A stretch of 64,000 nucleotides of DNA from Marinomonas sp. KMM3893 (GCF_004352855.1 NZ_SJSC01000010.1:1-64000); one strand, 5' to 3'. Positions 1 through 11,849 are shown, counted from the stretch's first letter. Translations and numbers: made by a program. The notes: generated from the sequence alone by a model not told the origin.

Positions 1-193
1 CTCTCGTAAGACTTCAATTTTTTTGATCAACTACCTTCCGGTAAAACCGAACGGCGATGATCTTCTGAAGACTCCAGCGAGCGCCCACACAAATTATCTG
101 ATTATCTATTTTAAAGAGCGTCTGACATGTCGGTCGACTTACTTAGCAAGCTAAGTTGCAAACTCTTGTTTGCGTCGTTGTCCGTGTCAGTGG
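1..193 (-). other. rRNA operon leader; 16S gene begins at or beyond the left edge
   Basis: Read on the minus strand, this is a typical gammaproteobacterial 16S leader. A boxA-like antitermination element (CGCTCTTTAA) lies at about 120-110. It is followed by an AT-rich stretch and the conserved leader block TTTGTGTGGGCGCTC (about 93-79). The strand leaves the window at AATTGAAG...GAGAG, where a mature 16S would read on into GAGTTTGATC; the last roughly ten bases may already be 16S. BoxA recruits the Nus antitermination complex, and the leader pairs with the region after 16S for RNase III processing. The 16S gene itself is not visible, so this rests on leader similarity and the promoter just upstream. 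Confidence 0.8.
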
Positions 194-199
194 GTGCGT

Positions 200-270
200 A
201 TAATACATCGTGAAAATTTTAGCGCAAGTACTTTTTAATAAAAGATTCATTTTTTTATAATAAAAATGAA
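200..270 (-). promoter_or_regulatory. rrn P1-type promoter with UP element
   Basis: On the minus strand a -35 TTGCGC (227-222) and a -10 TATTAT (205-200) are separated by 16 bp. A GC-rich discriminator (CGCACCCAC) follows, as in promoters under stringent and ppGpp/DksA control. Upstream (228-270) is an almost pure A/T block with T and A tracts, the signature of an UP element bound by the RpoA C-terminal domain. It would drive the rRNA operon whose leader follows. The AT block could also fold into a weak hairpin behind ispH, but the UP-element reading fits better. Confidence 0.75.
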
Positions 271-275
271 AGCAC

Positions 276-1226
276 CTATAATTCAACGATTCGAAGCTCT
301 TTAGGCATAGAGAAAGAAACATTCTCTTCTCTCCCTTTAAGCTCCTCTGGTGAATTACCACCTTCTTGAATAAGACGATCAATTACTTCGTTTATCAAGA
401 TTTCAGGCGCCGAGGCACCCGCGGTGACGCCCACGCTACGAACACCAGCCAACCAGTCACTTTGTATCTCGCTCGCATTATCAATTAAATGCGCTTTCGC
501 TCCCATTCTCTCCGCCAGTTCTCGAAGGCGGTTTGAGTTCGAGCTATTGACTGAGCCAACGACCAATACCAGCTCTGACTCTTTCGCTAACGTCTTCACT
601 GCGTCTTGACGATTTTGGGTTGCGTAACAAATGTCGTCTTTCTTCGGCCCTGTAATATTAGGGAAGTGATGACGTAAGGCATCAATCACGACAGAGGTGT
701 CATCCATAGAAAGTGTTGTTTGCGTGACAAAAGCGAGTTTGTCTGGGTTTTCTACTTTTAGCTTGGCCACATCATCAGGGTTTTCCACAAGGTAAATAGC
801 ACCACCTTGCTTGTTATCATACTGCCCCATGGTCCCTTCTACTTCAGGGTGACCATCATGACCAATCAAAATACACTCAGCACCATCGCGAGAATAACGA
901 AGCACTTCTAGATGAACTTTAGTCACTAACGGGCAGGTAGCATCAAACACTTTAAGACCGCGCTTTTCGGCTTCATCACGAACCGCTTTAGACACACCGT
1001 GCGCACTAAAGATGACAATATTGTCATCCGGCACTTCGTCTAACTCGTTAACAAAGACAGCGCCACGCGCTTTAAGGGACTCAACAACAAACTTGTTATG
1101 AACCACTTCATGGCGAACAAAGATAGGCGCTTCAAACAAATCCAAACAGCGATTTACAATATCAATGGCTCTATCTACACCAGCACAAAAACCACGAGGA
1201 TTGGCTAACTGAATAGCAAAACTCAT
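276..1226 (-). CDS. ispH: 4-hydroxy-3-methylbut-2-enyl diphosphate reductase
   Basis: Last enzyme of the MEP isoprenoid pathway. This cytoplasmic iron-sulfur protein reduces HMBPP to IPP and DMAPP. The 316-residue protein is full length and keeps the three cluster-binding cysteines (C14 in PRGFCAG, C98 in DATCPL, C200 in [10 protein letters not shown]) and the substrate-binding H43, H126 and E128 (GHPEVEGT). The ATG overlaps the fkpB stop by 4 nt (ATGA), so translation is probably coupled. It is the last gene of ribF-ileS-lspA-fkpB-ispH, an order known from many gammaproteobacteria. An rRNA promoter follows only 49 nt downstream, with no clear terminator between. Confidence 0.98.
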   Translation of the reverse strand: MSFAIQLANPRGFCAGVDRAIDIVNRCLDLFEAPIFVRHEVVHNKFVVESLKARGAVFVNELDEVPDDNIVIFSAHGVSKAVRDEAEKRGLKVFDATCPLVTKVHLEVLRYSRDGAECILIGHDGHPEVEGTMGQYDNKQGGAIYLVENPDDVAKLKVENPDKLAFVTQTTLSMDDTSVVIDALRHHFPNITGPKKDDICYATQNRQDAVKTLAKESELVLVVGSVNSSNSNRLRELAERMGAKAHLIDNASEIQSDWLAGVRSVGVTAGASAPEILINEVIDRLIQEGGNSPEELKGREENVSFSMPKELRIVEL

Positions 1227-1654
1227 GCTGCCTCCTCTACCGCTACAATTTGTACTCGGTAAGTTAAGGTGCGACCAGACAAGGGGTGATTAAAATCCAC
1301 CAGCACTTCATTGTCACTGATCTCTGCGATCACGCCTGGCAATTCGTTTTTGCTGGCATCAGCAAACGACACCACCATGCCCTCTTCTATATCCATCGAG
1401 AATTGAGAACGCGGCATACGCTGAATATTGCTTTCATTTCGCGCACCAAAGGCTTGCTCTGGCGACATTTCAAAACGACCTTCTTGGCCCACGCTCATGC
1501 CCAGCAATACTTCTTCAAAAGCAGGCAGTAAGTTGCCATCGCCGAACACAAACCGAGCGGGCTCATGAGAGAAATTAGAGTCGACTATTTGGCCATCTTC
1601 TAAAGACAACTCAAAGTGCAAAGTCACCTGACTATTCGTGGTAATTACATTCAT
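1223..1654 (-). CDS. fkpB: FKBP-type peptidyl-prolyl cis-trans isomerase (FkpB/SlpA)
   Basis: Cytoplasmic prolyl isomerase and chaperone of the SlyD/SlpA branch, 143 residues. The FKBP core starts at about residue 8 ([15 protein letters not shown]) and has [17 protein letters not shown]. It is interrupted by the insert-in-flap chaperone domain ([20 protein letters not shown]), and the fold resumes at [16 protein letters not shown]. It lacks the His-rich metal-binding tail of SlyD, which supports FkpB. It overlaps both neighbours by 4 nt (lspA upstream, ispH downstream), so all three are probably translated in a coupled way. Confidence 0.93.
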   Translation of the reverse strand: MNVITTNSQVTLHFELSLEDGQIVDSNFSHEPARFVFGDGNLLPAFEEVLLGMSVGQEGRFEMSPEQAFGARNESNIQRMPRSQFSMDIEEGMVVSFADASKNELPGVIAEISDNEVLVDFNHPLSGRTLTYRVQIVAVEEAA

Positions 1655-2157
1655 TCTTTCGGGCCTTTCTGTGGCTTTGCCAGCACACTTTCTAACAACA
1701 TCAAAATAACACCAATGGTGATGGCACTGTCCGCCACATTAAAAGCAGGAAAATACCAAGACTGTTGCCAATGAAACTCTAGAAAATCGACAACGTGACC
1801 ATAAACCAATCGATCATATAAATTGCCAACTGCACCGCCTAATATGAGGCTCAGTGACAAGGCTTCCCAACGATTCGTAGCGGCCACTTTAACCAAGCGC
1901 CAACTAATGCCGATTACGACAGCTAATGCGATAAAGGAGAAGAACCAACGCTGCCAGCCGCCTGCATTTGCTAAGAAGCTAAAAGCAGCCCCCGTGTTAT
2001 AACGCAGCGTTAAATCAAAGAAGGGAAGAACAGGGACAGTCTGACCATAAGCAATGCTTGCTTCAATGCATTGCTTAGTCAGCCAGTCTACTGCAAATAT
2101 AACAAGTGCCAGCGCCCACCAGCGCTGGACTTGTTGCCATACAAAACGAATGGTCAT
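1651..2157 (-). CDS. lspA: Lipoprotein signal peptidase II
   Basis: Inner-membrane aspartyl protease that removes the signal peptide of prolipoproteins after Lgt has lipidated the cysteine. The 168 residues form four predicted membrane segments. Conserved boxes are RYNTGAAFS (52-60), GGAVGNLYDRL with catalytic D115, and FNVADSAIT with catalytic D143. The start codon overlaps the ileS stop by one base (TAATG), the classic ileS-lspA arrangement. The length is usual for the family and all catalytic residues are present. Confidence 0.98.
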   Translation of the reverse strand: MTIRFVWQQVQRWWALALVIFAVDWLTKQCIEASIAYGQTVPVLPFFDLTLRYNTGAAFSFLANAGGWQRWFFSFIALAVVIGISWRLVKVAATNRWEALSLSLILGGAVGNLYDRLVYGHVVDFLEFHWQQSWYFPAFNVADSAITIGVILMLLESVLAKPQKGPKE

Positions 2158-4979
2158 TAGGCGTAAAGGCGTTGTTCACCTTCTCCATCTGGTAAATTGG
2201 AAATACAACGATCACACAATTCTGGGTGTTCGGCACGCTGACCAACTTCTGGACGGTGGTGCCAGCAGCGAACACATTTCTCATTGCTGCTTAACGCTAC
2301 CACAACTTTTAGCCCATCAAGATCTGTTGCTACGGCATCATCACCCGCTTGCGCCAATGGCAATACTTTTACATTAGAAGAAATCAGCACAAAGCGTAAC
2401 TCATCATCAAGACGACTCAATGTCGCTTGCAATGCCTCATCGCAATACAAGGTGATTTCTGCACTTAGGCTGGCCTTCATCTTGCCTTCGCTGCGTGCGG
2501 CTTCTAATACCTTGTTAGTAGCGACTTTAGCTTCCAGCACATGCTTCCAGAATTCACGTCCCATTGGCTCATCACCAGACAACGTTTCTAATCCTTCGTA
2601 CCATGTTTCTAAGAAGACAGACTCAACTCGGTCACCTGGCATAGCGTGCCACAACTCATCCGCGGTAAAGCTCAAGATTGGCGAAATCCAGCGAGTGAAG
2701 GCCTCCATGATATGGTACAAGGCCGTCTGCGCAGAGCGACGAGCCAAGCTGTTTGGCTGAGTCGTATACTGACGGTCTTTGATGATATCTAGGTAAAAAC
2801 CACCTAGATCCACAGAACAGAAGTTTTGGATTTTCTGATTAACTGTGTGGAATTGGTATTCGTTGTAAGCCGTATCCAACTCTGTTTGCAACAAAGCGGC
2901 ACGATCTACAATCCAGCGATCCAAGGCCAACATGTCTTTGCTTGCAACAACATCCGTTGCTGGATTGAAGCCACTTAAGTTAGACAACATAAAGCGCGCG
3001 GTATTACGGATACGACGGTATGAATCTGCAACACGCTTCAGAATCTCATCAGAAACAGTCATTTCAGTGGTGTAATCGGTTGCCGCTACCCACAAACGAA
3101 TGATGTCCGCTCCTAAGGTATCCATCACTTTTTGAGGTGACAATACGTTACCCAATGATTTCGACATCTTGCGACCGTCGCCATCCACTGTAAAGCCATG
3201 GGTAAGCACTTGCTTGTACGGAGGCACACCGCGAATCGCGATGGACGTTTTCAACGACGATTGGAACCAACCACGGTGCTGATCAGAACCTTCCAAATAC
3301 AAATCGGCCGGAAAACTTAATTCGTCACGCTGATCGATGACAGAGTAATGCGTTACCCCAGAGTCAAACCATACGTCTAGCGTGTCAGTCACCTTGCTGT
3401 ATTTTGCCGCTTCATCACCCAATAGGGTTTCTGCGTCCATTTCGAACCAAGCATCAATGCCTTCTTGCTCGATACGTTTGGCAACTTCTTCAATCAAACG
3501 TGGTGTTTCTGGGTGCAATTCTTGCGTTTCTTTGTTGATAAACAAAGCAATCGGAACACCCCAAGTACGTTGACGAGACACACACCAATCAGGGCTGTTA
3601 TTCAACATCCCTTCCATGCGATTTTGTCCCCAGCTTGGCACCCACTTCACACCTTCAACTGCGTGTTTGGCCGCATCCAACAAACCTTCTTTGGTCATGC
3701 TGATAAACCACTGTGGTGTCGCGCGGAAGATCAATGGTGTTTTAGTACGCCAGCAATGAGGGTAGCTGTGGAAAATTTTCGATTCGAAAACCAAGGCGTT
3801 GTTTCGGTTTAATGCTTCAAGCACTGCGCCATCTACTTTATAAACATGCAAGCCAGCAAATTCACCAGCGGCATCTGAATACACGCCATTGTCTTGTACT
3901 AGGTTAATGGTACCAATGCCATTTTCACGGCCGACGTTGAAATCGTCTACACCATGGTCTGGTGCGGTATGCACACAACCTGTACCGGCTTCGGTGGTCA
4001 CGTGCTCGCCAAGAATAACGGGGATATCACGTTCCAAGAATGGGTGATTCAAGACAGTGCCTTGTAGATCCGCACCGATAGTACGACCCACAATACGGAA
4101 ATCAGACACACCGTAGCGCACCATCAAACCTTCAACCATGTCTTCAGCAACGATTAAGCGCTCTTTACCCAAGCCCATGTCCACTTCAACAAGGGCATAG
4201 TTAAACTCAGGGTGAACAGAAACCGCTTGGCTAGCAGGCAAGGTCCAAGGCGTCGTTGTCCAGATAACAACCGATACTTTGCCTTCGCCTTCTACATCAG
4301 AGAATTTTGCCAACAACGCCGCTTCGTCTTGAGGCGCGTAGCGCACATCCAATGACAATGACGTTTTATCTTGGTATTCCACTTCGGCTTCAGCCAAGGC
4401 AGAACCACCCACCACACTCCAGTAAACTGGCTTAAAGCCTTTAACGAGGTGGCCGTTTTCAGCAATCTTACCCAAGGCACGAACAATGTTCGCTTCGGTT
4501 TGGAAGTTCATCGTAAGGTATGGGTTTTCCCAATCGCCCATTACGCCCAAACGGATAAAATCTTTTTTCTGTTGTTCGATTTGCGTGTAAGCGTATTCGC
4601 GACATTTGGCACGGAATTCTTTGTACGATACTTTGGTACCCGCTTTGCCTATCAACTGTTCTACTTTGTGCTCAATCGGCAAGCCGTGACAATCCCAACC
4701 TGGAATGTAAGGCGCATCAAAACCACTGACGGTTTTTGATTTAACAATAATATCTTTGAGGATTTTGTTAACCGCGTGACCAATGTGAATACTGCCATTT
4801 GCGTACGGAGGGCCGTCATGAAGAATAAAAGATTTACGGCCTTTACTGACTTCGCGTACTTTGTTGTATAGATCCATATCCTGCCATTGCTTCAGCATTG
4901 CAGGTTCACGTTTTGCCAAGTCTCCACGCATAGGGAAGTCTGTCTTTGGCAAATTAAGCGTCGGTTTATAATCACTCAT
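2157..4979 (-). CDS. ileS: Isoleucyl-tRNA synthetase
   Basis: Class I aminoacyl-tRNA synthetase that charges tRNA-Ile and edits misactivated valine. The 940 residues match the E. coli enzyme in length. The HIGH motif is at 65-68 ([10 protein letters not shown]) and KMSKS occurs in [11 protein letters not shown] in the second half. The CP1 editing domain carries [13 protein letters not shown]. The C-terminal zinc ribbon is intact (CVRCWHHRP...LCDRC). The C-terminal zinc domain and overall layout mark the bacterial IleS1 type, which is mupirocin-sensitive in general. It lies between ribF (39-nt gap) and lspA (1-nt overlap). Confidence 0.98.
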   Translation of the reverse strand: MSDYKPTLNLPKTDFPMRGDLAKREPAMLKQWQDMDLYNKVREVSKGRKSFILHDGPPYANGSIHIGHAVNKILKDIIVKSKTVSGFDAPYIPGWDCHGLPIEHKVEQLIGKAGTKVSYKEFRAKCREYAYTQIEQQKKDFIRLGVMGDWENPYLTMNFQTEANIVRALGKIAENGHLVKGFKPVYWSVVGGSALAEAEVEYQDKTSLSLDVRYAPQDEAALLAKFSDVEGEGKVSVVIWTTTPWTLPASQAVSVHPEFNYALVEVDMGLGKERLIVAEDMVEGLMVRYGVSDFRIVGRTIGADLQGTVLNHPFLERDIPVILGEHVTTEAGTGCVHTAPDHGVDDFNVGRENGIGTINLVQDNGVYSDAAGEFAGLHVYKVDGAVLEALNRNNALVFESKIFHSYPHCWRTKTPLIFRATPQWFISMTKEGLLDAAKHAVEGVKWVPSWGQNRMEGMLNNSPDWCVSRQRTWGVPIALFINKETQELHPETPRLIEEVAKRIEQEGIDAWFEMDAETLLGDEAAKYSKVTDTLDVWFDSGVTHYSVIDQRDELSFPADLYLEGSDQHRGWFQSSLKTSIAIRGVPPYKQVLTHGFTVDGDGRKMSKSLGNVLSPQKVMDTLGADIIRLWVAATDYTTEMTVSDEILKRVADSYRRIRNTARFMLSNLSGFNPATDVVASKDMLALDRWIVDRAALLQTELDTAYNEYQFHTVNQKIQNFCSVDLGGFYLDIIKDRQYTTQPNSLARRSAQTALYHIMEAFTRWISPILSFTADELWHAMPGDRVESVFLETWYEGLETLSGDEPMGREFWKHVLEAKVATNKVLEAARSEGKMKASLSAEITLYCDEALQATLSRLDDELRFVLISSNVKVLPLAQAGDDAVATDLDGLKVVVALSSNEKCVRCWHHRPEVGQRAEHPELCDRCISNLPDGEGEQRLYA

Positions 4980-5018
4980 GGTTTATCGATTTATCCTCAA
5001 AGATCATCAGTTCACTGA

Positions 5019-5942
5019 TTAGGCAAAAAAGAGTATTGCTTCTTCTTTATCACATTGAATTTGTTTTTCCAGCGCATCTAAGCTGGCCATTTTTCGCTCT
5101 GCCCTGATAAAGCGACAGAAGGTTACCTGAACATATTTGTCGTACAGATCACCATTAAAATCAAAAAGGTGCACTTCTAATATCGGCGTCTTGCCTTGTA
5201 CGGTTGGTCTCACACCAATATTAGCCACACCATTGTGCGTTACGCCTGCAACGTCAAGTTGCACCGCATACACACCTGACAACGCAGGCTGAGTCCCTTT
5301 TAAATGAACGTTAGCCGTAGGAAAGCCCAATGTGCGACCCAGCTTCTGACCACCGATGACTCGCCCGCCCAAAATGACCGGATGGCCCATGTTTTCTTGG
5401 GCGGCGTCAATATCACCGGTTTCCAATGCTTGGCGCACCAAGGTACTGCTAATACGCTCACCGGCCTCGTTCAATACCGATGGGGTATTTTCCACATCAA
5501 AGCCATGACTCTCACCAAATTGTTTAAGGTAATCGAAATCCCCTTGGCGATCACAGCCAAAACGAAAATCGTCTCCTACCACCAAATGACGAACGGACAA
5601 TCCTTGAAATAGAATCTGCTGGCAAAAAGCCTTCGCATCCAATTGCTGAAGCTTAGGGTTGAACGGCAAGCACAACACATAATCAATGCCCTGCCCTTTC
5701 AAGAAGTGCACTTTATCACGCAGTCGACTAATACGACCTGGCGCTTTATCGGGCGTAAAAAACTCCCTTGGCTGAGGTTCAAAAATCATAATGCCTGCCG
5801 GCACTTGATAATGTTCCGCCAGCGCTTTGACGCGGTTCAAGATGGCATGATGGCCACGATGAACGCCGTCGAAATTCCCTATCGTCAGCACACATTCTTT
5901 ATGCTTTGAACGGATATTATGAATACCGCGAATTAACTCCAT
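5019..5942 (-). CDS. ribF: Bifunctional riboflavin kinase / FAD synthetase
   Basis: Makes FMN and then FAD from riboflavin and ATP. The 307-residue protein has the N-terminal nucleotidyltransferase domain with TIGNFDGVHRGHHAI (20-34) and the HxGH-like signature. Its C-terminal riboflavin kinase domain has GRTLGFPTANVHL and the GVYAV segment. The ATG is 131 nt below murJ. A candidate promoter in that gap suggests ribF heads the ribF-ileS-lspA-fkpB-ispH operon. Confidence 0.97.
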   Translation of the reverse strand: MELIRGIHNIRSKHKECVLTIGNFDGVHRGHHAILNRVKALAEHYQVPAGIMIFEPQPREFFTPDKAPGRISRLRDKVHFLKGQGIDYVLCLPFNPKLQQLDAKAFCQQILFQGLSVRHLVVGDDFRFGCDRQGDFDYLKQFGESHGFDVENTPSVLNEAGERISSTLVRQALETGDIDAAQENMGHPVILGGRVIGGQKLGRTLGFPTANVHLKGTQPALSGVYAVQLDVAGVTHNGVANIGVRPTVQGKTPILEVHLFDFNGDLYDKYVQVTFCRFIRAERKMASLDALEKQIQCDKEEAILFFA

Positions 5943-5990
5943 AGTACCTCGTTCAAGACTATCCCACCCAGTGCCGAAAAAATAACCGAG

Positions 5991-6003
5991 ATTATATAGC
6001 AGA
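5991..6003 (-). promoter_or_regulatory. Candidate ribF operon promoter (extended -10)
   Basis: In the murJ-ribF gap the minus strand reads TGCTATATAATC, giving a perfect TATAAT (5996-5991) with a TG-type extension just upstream. No good -35 hexamer lies 16-18 bp away, so it would have to work as an extended -10 promoter. The distance to the ribF ATG is about 48 nt. Confidence 0.4.
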
Positions 6004-6073
6004 TCACCACCTGAAGGTAGGCCAGAACTAGCACAACCTCAGCAAGAAGCATCGATGACGCCATGAAACGAAT

Positions 6074-7642
6074 CTAGTGTTTGAAAGAAGACGGTCGCAA
6101 CCCCACCAGTACCGCAGCACCTACGTAGACGGTCACACCAACCACAACCACAAGAAGCACCTCACCAACGCGATGCAGATCAGTCATTTGCGTCCACACC
6201 ATACCCTGTTGCAGAAAGAAATAGATCCACACCGCCAAGGCCGCCGTTGCCGCGATTAACACCCTCGTTATCAATTTCCAATGATGAGAAAACTGATGAT
6301 GACCCTGCTTTCGCAACCCGCGCCACAACAAAAATGCATTTAACGCCGCCGACAAACTGGTCGCCAAGGCCAATCCAACATGACCCAAAGGCCACACTAA
6401 AATCAGATTAAACACCATGTTGGCCACCATCGCGATAATCCCTATTCGCACTGGTGTGCGCGTATCTTGGCGAGCGTAATACCCAGGCGCCAGCACCTTA
6501 ATGAGCATCATAAAGATCAGCCCTAAAGAATACGCCTGTAAACTCTGCGCGGCTTTCGTCACATCATGCACGGTCAACTCACCCCGATAAAAGATGGTCG
6601 CAATCAATGGCTCAGCCAACATAAACAATGCCAATGCCGACGGCACTGCGATCAACAATAAAATTCGCAGCGCCCAATCCAATGTATCCGAAAATGCTTT
6701 CGGGTCTTTGCCTGCAAAACTGCGCGACAAAGAAGGCAAAATCACGGTACTAATCGCAATCGCAAAAATCCCCAGCGGCAATTCATACAAACGATCAGAC
6801 AAATACAGCCACGTAATACTGCCCGTTTGCAGAAACGACGCCAACACAGTGTCTAAGAGCAAATTGATTTGCCCGACCGAGACCCCAAACAACGCCGGAC
6901 CAATCAAGATCAAAATGCGCTTCACACCTGGGTGACGAAACTGAAGAGACGGCATCGGCAGTAATTTGAGGCGCGCCAGAAAGGGCATTTGGAAGAGCAA
7001 TTGAACCAGCCCTGCAAAAAAGACCCCCCATGCCACGGCAGTTTCTGCTTCCAAGGCATTGCGCGCAAACACCAAGGTAGCAACCAATAAGCTAATGTTG
7101 AGAAAAATGGGCGTAATGGCTGGCACTGCGTATTCGCCATGGGCATTGAGAATGCCACCCGCCAATGCCGTAAGTGAAATAAACAGCAAATACGGAAAAG
7201 TAATGGTTAGCAGCTCAGACGCTAACCGTGCCTGCTCGCCGTCTGCAGCAAACCCAGGCGCAAAGAGATACACCACCCACGGAGCGCATACCATAAACAA
7301 CGCGGTAATCAACAGCAGCACTAACGCCAAGGAGCCAGACACTGCGGAAATAAGAGCGCGAACCTCTTCTTTCGTCTCGTTCACTCGATAGTCGCTCAAC
7401 ACAGGAACAAACGCCTGAGCAAACGCCCCTTCAGCAAATAAACGACGGAAAAAATTGGGAATTTTAAACGCCACATAAAACGCATCCGCACCTGCGCTTG
7501 CCCCCAGCACATACGCTAATGCCGAATCTCGAGCCAACCCCAAGATACGGGACAAGAAAGTGCACACGGACACCAAAACACCTGATCGCAATAATGAGTT
7601 ATTTTTCGATGTTTTTTTCGGGGTGATATTATTTTCCGACAT
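6074..7642 (-). CDS. murJ: Lipid II flippase MurJ (MviN)
   Basis: Inner-membrane MOP-superfamily protein that flips lipid II for peptidoglycan synthesis. From the ATG at 7642 it is 522 residues with about 14 membrane segments. The N-terminal LLRSGVLVSVCTFLSRILGLARD and the AFKIPNFFRRLFAEGAFAQAFVPV stretch are hallmark MurJ sequences (RRLFAEGAF). An in-frame ATG at 7660 and TTG codons further up could start slightly longer forms. None has a good ribosome binding site, and I chose 7642 because the family begins a short way before LLRSG. It is divergent from rpsT, and ribF follows in the same direction. Confidence 0.95.
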   Translation of the reverse strand: MSENNITPKKTSKNNSLLRSGVLVSVCTFLSRILGLARDSALAYVLGASAGADAFYVAFKIPNFFRRLFAEGAFAQAFVPVLSDYRVNETKEEVRALISAVSGSLALVLLLITALFMVCAPWVVYLFAPGFAADGEQARLASELLTITFPYLLFISLTALAGGILNAHGEYAVPAITPIFLNISLLVATLVFARNALEAETAVAWGVFFAGLVQLLFQMPFLARLKLLPMPSLQFRHPGVKRILILIGPALFGVSVGQINLLLDTVLASFLQTGSITWLYLSDRLYELPLGIFAIAISTVILPSLSRSFAGKDPKAFSDTLDWALRILLLIAVPSALALFMLAEPLIATIFYRGELTVHDVTKAAQSLQAYSLGLIFMMLIKVLAPGYYARQDTRTPVRIGIIAMVANMVFNLILVWPLGHVGLALATSLSAALNAFLLWRGLRKQGHHQFSHHWKLITRVLIAATAALAVWIYFFLQQGMVWTQMTDLHRVGEVLLVVVVGVTVYVGAAVLVGLRPSSFKH

Positions 7643-7749
7643 AGCAATTTTGTTAACCATTCCAACAAATTGGAGCAAGAATACCACCTGAATCCACAAC
7701 AAGTTAGGGAAATAAGCCAGTAGATTTGGTGATTATTTGTATAATGGGG

Positions 7750-7777
7750 TTGTGGCATGCTCAAAAACTGGTAAAAT
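7750..7777 (+). promoter_or_regulatory. Candidate rpsT promoter
   Basis: A -35 TTGTGG (7750-7755) and a -10 TAAAAT (7772-7777) are 16 bp apart. The run CCGCCGCG follows, a GC-rich discriminator typical of growth-rate-controlled ribosomal promoters. The transcript would have a leader of about 85 nt. A perfect TTGACA at 7803-7808 has no matching -10 at normal spacing, so a second promoter is not supported. Confidence 0.5.
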
Positions 7778-7870
7778 CCGCCGCGAGATTATGAAGTCAT
7801 ACTTGACATTGATTTCACGACGCAGCACAGTGCTGTGCCGTTTCCTAATATAAACGAAAGGAGCCAGACT

Positions 7871-8134
7871 GTGGCAAATTCCGCCGGTTCAAAAAAACGT
7901 GCGCGCCAGGCGATCAAACGTCGCGCTCATAATGGTAGCCTGCGCTCTATGGTTCGCACATACTTGAAAAAAGTAGATGCAGCCATCGAAGCAGGTAATC
8001 AAGCTGATGCACAAGCAGCTTACGTTCTAGCTACATCTAAGCTAGACAAAGCAGCTGATAAAGGCCTATATCACAAAAACAAAGCAGCTCGTCATAAGAG
8101 CCGCTTGAGTGCTAAAATCAAAGCACTGGCCTAA
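7871..8134 (+). CDS. rpsT: 30S ribosomal protein S20
   Basis: Small-subunit protein that binds the 5' domain of 16S rRNA. The 87 residues begin with GTG at 7871 ([14 protein letters not shown]), preceded by a strong AAAGGAG ribosome binding site. A longer in-frame reading from 7835 has no binding site and is rejected. Helical, Arg/Lys/Ala-rich sequence typical of S20. The gene stands alone between murJ (divergent) and dgkA (convergent), with its own terminator. In E. coli S20 represses its own translation and has a non-AUG start; the GTG here fits that pattern. Confidence 0.97.
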   Translation: MANSAGSKKRARQAIKRRAHNGSLRSMVRTYLKKVDAAIEAGNQADAQAAYVLATSKLDKAADKGLYHKNKAARHKSRLSAKIKALA

Positions 8135-8143
8135 TACCTATAA

Positions 8144-8169
8144 AAAAACCGGCTTATGCCGGTTTTTTT
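8144..8169 (+). terminator. rpsT terminator
   Basis: AAAAAACCGGC-TTAT-GCCGGTTTTTTT: a GC-rich stem flanked by A and T runs, 10 nt after the rpsT stop. The symmetric A/T flanks allow it to act in both directions and also stop dgkA transcripts from the other side. Confidence 0.9.
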
Positions 8170-8196
8170 ATACTTTATTTTCTTGCCCAACTCTCA

Positions 8197-8559
8197 TTAG
8201 CCAATCAGCACAACACCCCATACCACAACGGCCAACAATAGCGTCAACATAACCGCCGCCGACCCTAAATCTTTGGCTCGACCAGATAACTCGTGATGCT
8301 CATCACTGATTCTATCCACCACAGCTTCAACACTTGAATTCAGCGTTTCAACAATCAATACCATACCAACTGAAAAGATCAGCACCGCTTTCTCTAATGC
8401 TGTATCCCCTAACCAAAGTGCAAAAGGAAGAGCGATAATAAACAAACACACTTCTTGGCGAAAAGCCGCTTCGTGTTTCCATTGCGCCTTAAGACCTTGA
8501 TAAGAATAACGAGACGCACTCAATACTCGCGCCAAACCAGACTGCCCCGGCTTTGCCAT
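8197..8559 (-). CDS. dgkA: Diacylglycerol kinase (prokaryotic DgkA)
   Basis: Small integral membrane enzyme that phosphorylates diacylglycerol to phosphatidic acid, recycling lipid left from membrane-derived glycan synthesis. It is 120 residues with three predicted membrane helices. The family signature ETLNSSVEAVVDRI is present, carrying the catalytic Glu and Asn, as is the HEAAFRQE segment near the N-terminus. The ATG at 8559 has a GGGAG site 5 nt upstream; a longer frame reaching 8607 would overlap proB and lacks a site. It lies 40 nt behind proB. Confidence 0.95.
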   Translation of the reverse strand: MAKPGQSGLARVLSASRYSYQGLKAQWKHEAAFRQEVCLFIIALPFALWLGDTALEKAVLIFSVGMVLIVETLNSSVEAVVDRISDEHHELSGRAKDLGSAAVMLTLLLAVVVWGVVLIG

Positions 8560-8599
8560 TACATTCTCCCAACTAACAGTTAAATAATTACTCAGCCAA

Positions 8600-9724
8600 T
8601 TAAACAATCACCAAATTATCGCGATGCACTAATTCAGGTTCACCCTGATACCCCAAAATCGCCCCTATTTCAGAAGAAGAGCGACCGAGTAATTTTAACG
8701 TCTCTGCAACGCTGTAATTGGCCAATCCACGAGCGACAACAACACCTTGCTCATCGACACACAACACCATATCGCCACGAGAGAAAGACCCTTCGGCGTC
8801 TTTTACCCCCACCGCTAACAAGCTGGTTCCTGCTTTACGAAGCGCCTTCACCGCCCCGGCATCCAGCACCAGAGAACCGCGACTCTTAAGATGACCTGCC
8901 AGCCATAATTTACGCGCAGCTTGTCGACTATGATCAGGTTCTAGCCAAGTACCAATAGGCTCACCCAACGAGACTCTGACAATGACATTCTCCTCACGAC
9001 CAGAGGCGATCAAGGTATCCGCACCGGATCGAGCAGCCAAACGTGCCGCACGGATTTTTGTCAGCATACCACCACTGCCCAACGCACCCGCTCCACCACT
9101 CGCCATGGCTTCGAGGCGACTATCTGAAGCAGAAACATACGGCAATAACACAGCGTCTTTGTGATCACGTGGGTTTTTATCGAACAAGCCAAGCTGATCC
9201 GTCAAAATGATCAACACATCCGCCTCAACTAAGTTCGCCACTAACGCGCCTAGGGTGTCATTGTCACCAAAGCGAATTTCATCGGTTACAACCGTGTCAT
9301 TTTCGTTAACTATGGGTACAACCCCAAGATTAAGCAGCGTTCGCAACGAGGAGCGCGCGTTCAAATAGCGTCGGCGGTTCGATAAATCATCATGAGTAAG
9401 CAATATCTGTGCGGTACACAAACCGTGGCGTTCAAAATGAGACTCATAAACACCAACCAACTCCATCTGCCCAACAGCAGCAGCAGCCTGAAGCTCGTTT
9501 ACTTGTGTCGGTCGAGAAGAGAAGCCGAGCCGCTTCATACCAGCCGCAATAGAGCCTGAAGACACCAAGACAACCTCTTTGCCCTGCGCCCTTAACTCTG
9601 CTATCTGTGCAACCCAGAGGCCAATACGGGCCACATCAAGCCCTTGACCATCATTCGTCAGCAACGCACTGCCGATCTTCACTACGACACGGTGCGCATT
9701 AGCAACTCTCTCTCGAATATCCAT
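8600..9724 (-). CDS. proB: Glutamate 5-kinase
   Basis: First enzyme of proline synthesis; makes glutamyl 5-phosphate from glutamate and ATP. It is 374 residues. The amino-acid kinase domain runs from [14 protein letters not shown], with [13 protein letters not shown], the [17 protein letters not shown] loop and [17 protein letters not shown]-terminal PUA domain starts at about residue 280 ([16 protein letters not shown]). The ATG at 9724 is chosen; an in-frame TTG at 9748 directly after the obgE stop is possible. It follows obgE closely, an obgE-proB pairing seen in many gammaproteobacteria. proA is not in the window. Confidence 0.96.
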   Translation of the reverse strand: MDIRERVANAHRVVVKIGSALLTNDGQGLDVARIGLWVAQIAELRAQGKEVVLVSSGSIAAGMKRLGFSSRPTQVNELQAAAAVGQMELVGVYESHFERHGLCTAQILLTHDDLSNRRRYLNARSSLRTLLNLGVVPIVNENDTVVTDEIRFGDNDTLGALVANLVEADVLIILTDQLGLFDKNPRDHKDAVLLPYVSASDSRLEAMASGGAGALGSGGMLTKIRAARLAARSGADTLIASGREENVIVRVSLGEPIGTWLEPDHSRQAARKLWLAGHLKSRGSLVLDAGAVKALRKAGTSLLAVGVKDAEGSFSRGDMVLCVDEQGVVVARGLANYSVAETLKLLGRSSSEIGAILGYQGEPELVHRDNLVIV

Positions 9725-9748
9725 GATACTGCTTATTTTCTCATCCAA

Positions 9749-11304
<1,556 letters not shown>

Positions 11305-11336
11305 GACTTACTCCTTAAAATTAGTTTAGTTAGGGC

Positions 11337-11645
11337 TTATTTAATGCCAGTTATTTTCACTTCCGTGAACCACTGACGATGACCCATACGCTTCATAGAG
11401 TGCTTACGACGACGGAATTTCAAAATTTTCACTTTGTCTCCGCGGCCATGAGTAACAACTTCAGCTGTTACCTTGATGCCTTCTACAACAGGAGCGCCAA
11501 TTTTAACGTCGTCGCCATTGCTAACTAGAAGAACGTCGTCGAATTGCACAACGCCACCTTCTTCGATAGCTAATTTCTCAACCTTAAGGGTTTGGCCTTC
11601 TTGTACACGGTATTGCTTACCGCCAGTTTTAATTACTGCGAACAT
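11337..11645 (-). CDS. rplU: 50S ribosomal protein L21
   Basis: Large-subunit protein binding 23S rRNA. It is 102 residues and starts [17 protein letters not shown]. The C-terminal [16 protein letters not shown] rRNA-binding stretch is present. The ATG at 11645 has GGAG at good spacing; an upstream in-frame TTG is rejected. First gene of rplU-rpmA, with a candidate promoter at 11782-11810. Confidence 0.97.
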   Translation of the reverse strand: MFAVIKTGGKQYRVQEGQTLKVEKLAIEEGGVVQFDDVLLVSNGDDVKIGAPVVEGIKVTAEVVTHGRGDKVKILKFRRRKHSMKRMGHRQWFTEVKITGIK

Positions 11646-11781
11646 GTTCTTCTCCAATGAGATTTACCCGGCTACTGAATTGAGTTTGACCTACTTCTAG
11701 TGGCACCAAATCTTTATCGATCACGATAAAAACTCACTTACCATATGATAGGGAGCAAAACGTGGGTAAATCGGACGCGAG

Positions 11782-11810
11782 ATTGTACAAAATCACACCA
11801 GTCAAAACAA
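11782..11810 (-). promoter_or_regulatory. Candidate rplU-rpmA promoter
   Basis: The minus strand has TTGTTT (11810-11805), 17 bp, then TACAAT (11787-11782) and a CTCGCGTCC discriminator. The leader to the rplU ATG would be about 130 nt. It lies in the shared intergenic region with the divergent ispB. Confidence 0.5.
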
Positions 11811-11849
11811 GAGAAAAGGCAATCTATTGTATATTTTTCATGTTTTGGG

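Noticed and set aside
246..270. AT-only hairpin after ispH as a terminator
   Set aside because: It has no GC stem and sits exactly where an rrn UP element is expected relative to the -35.
7643..7764. N-terminal extensions of MurJ from TTG or earlier codons
   Set aside because: No ribosome binding site and not typical of the family. The choice between ATG 7642 and 7660 remains open.
7803..7808. Perfect TTGACA before rpsT as a promoter -35
   Set aside because: No -10-like hexamer at 15-19 bp.
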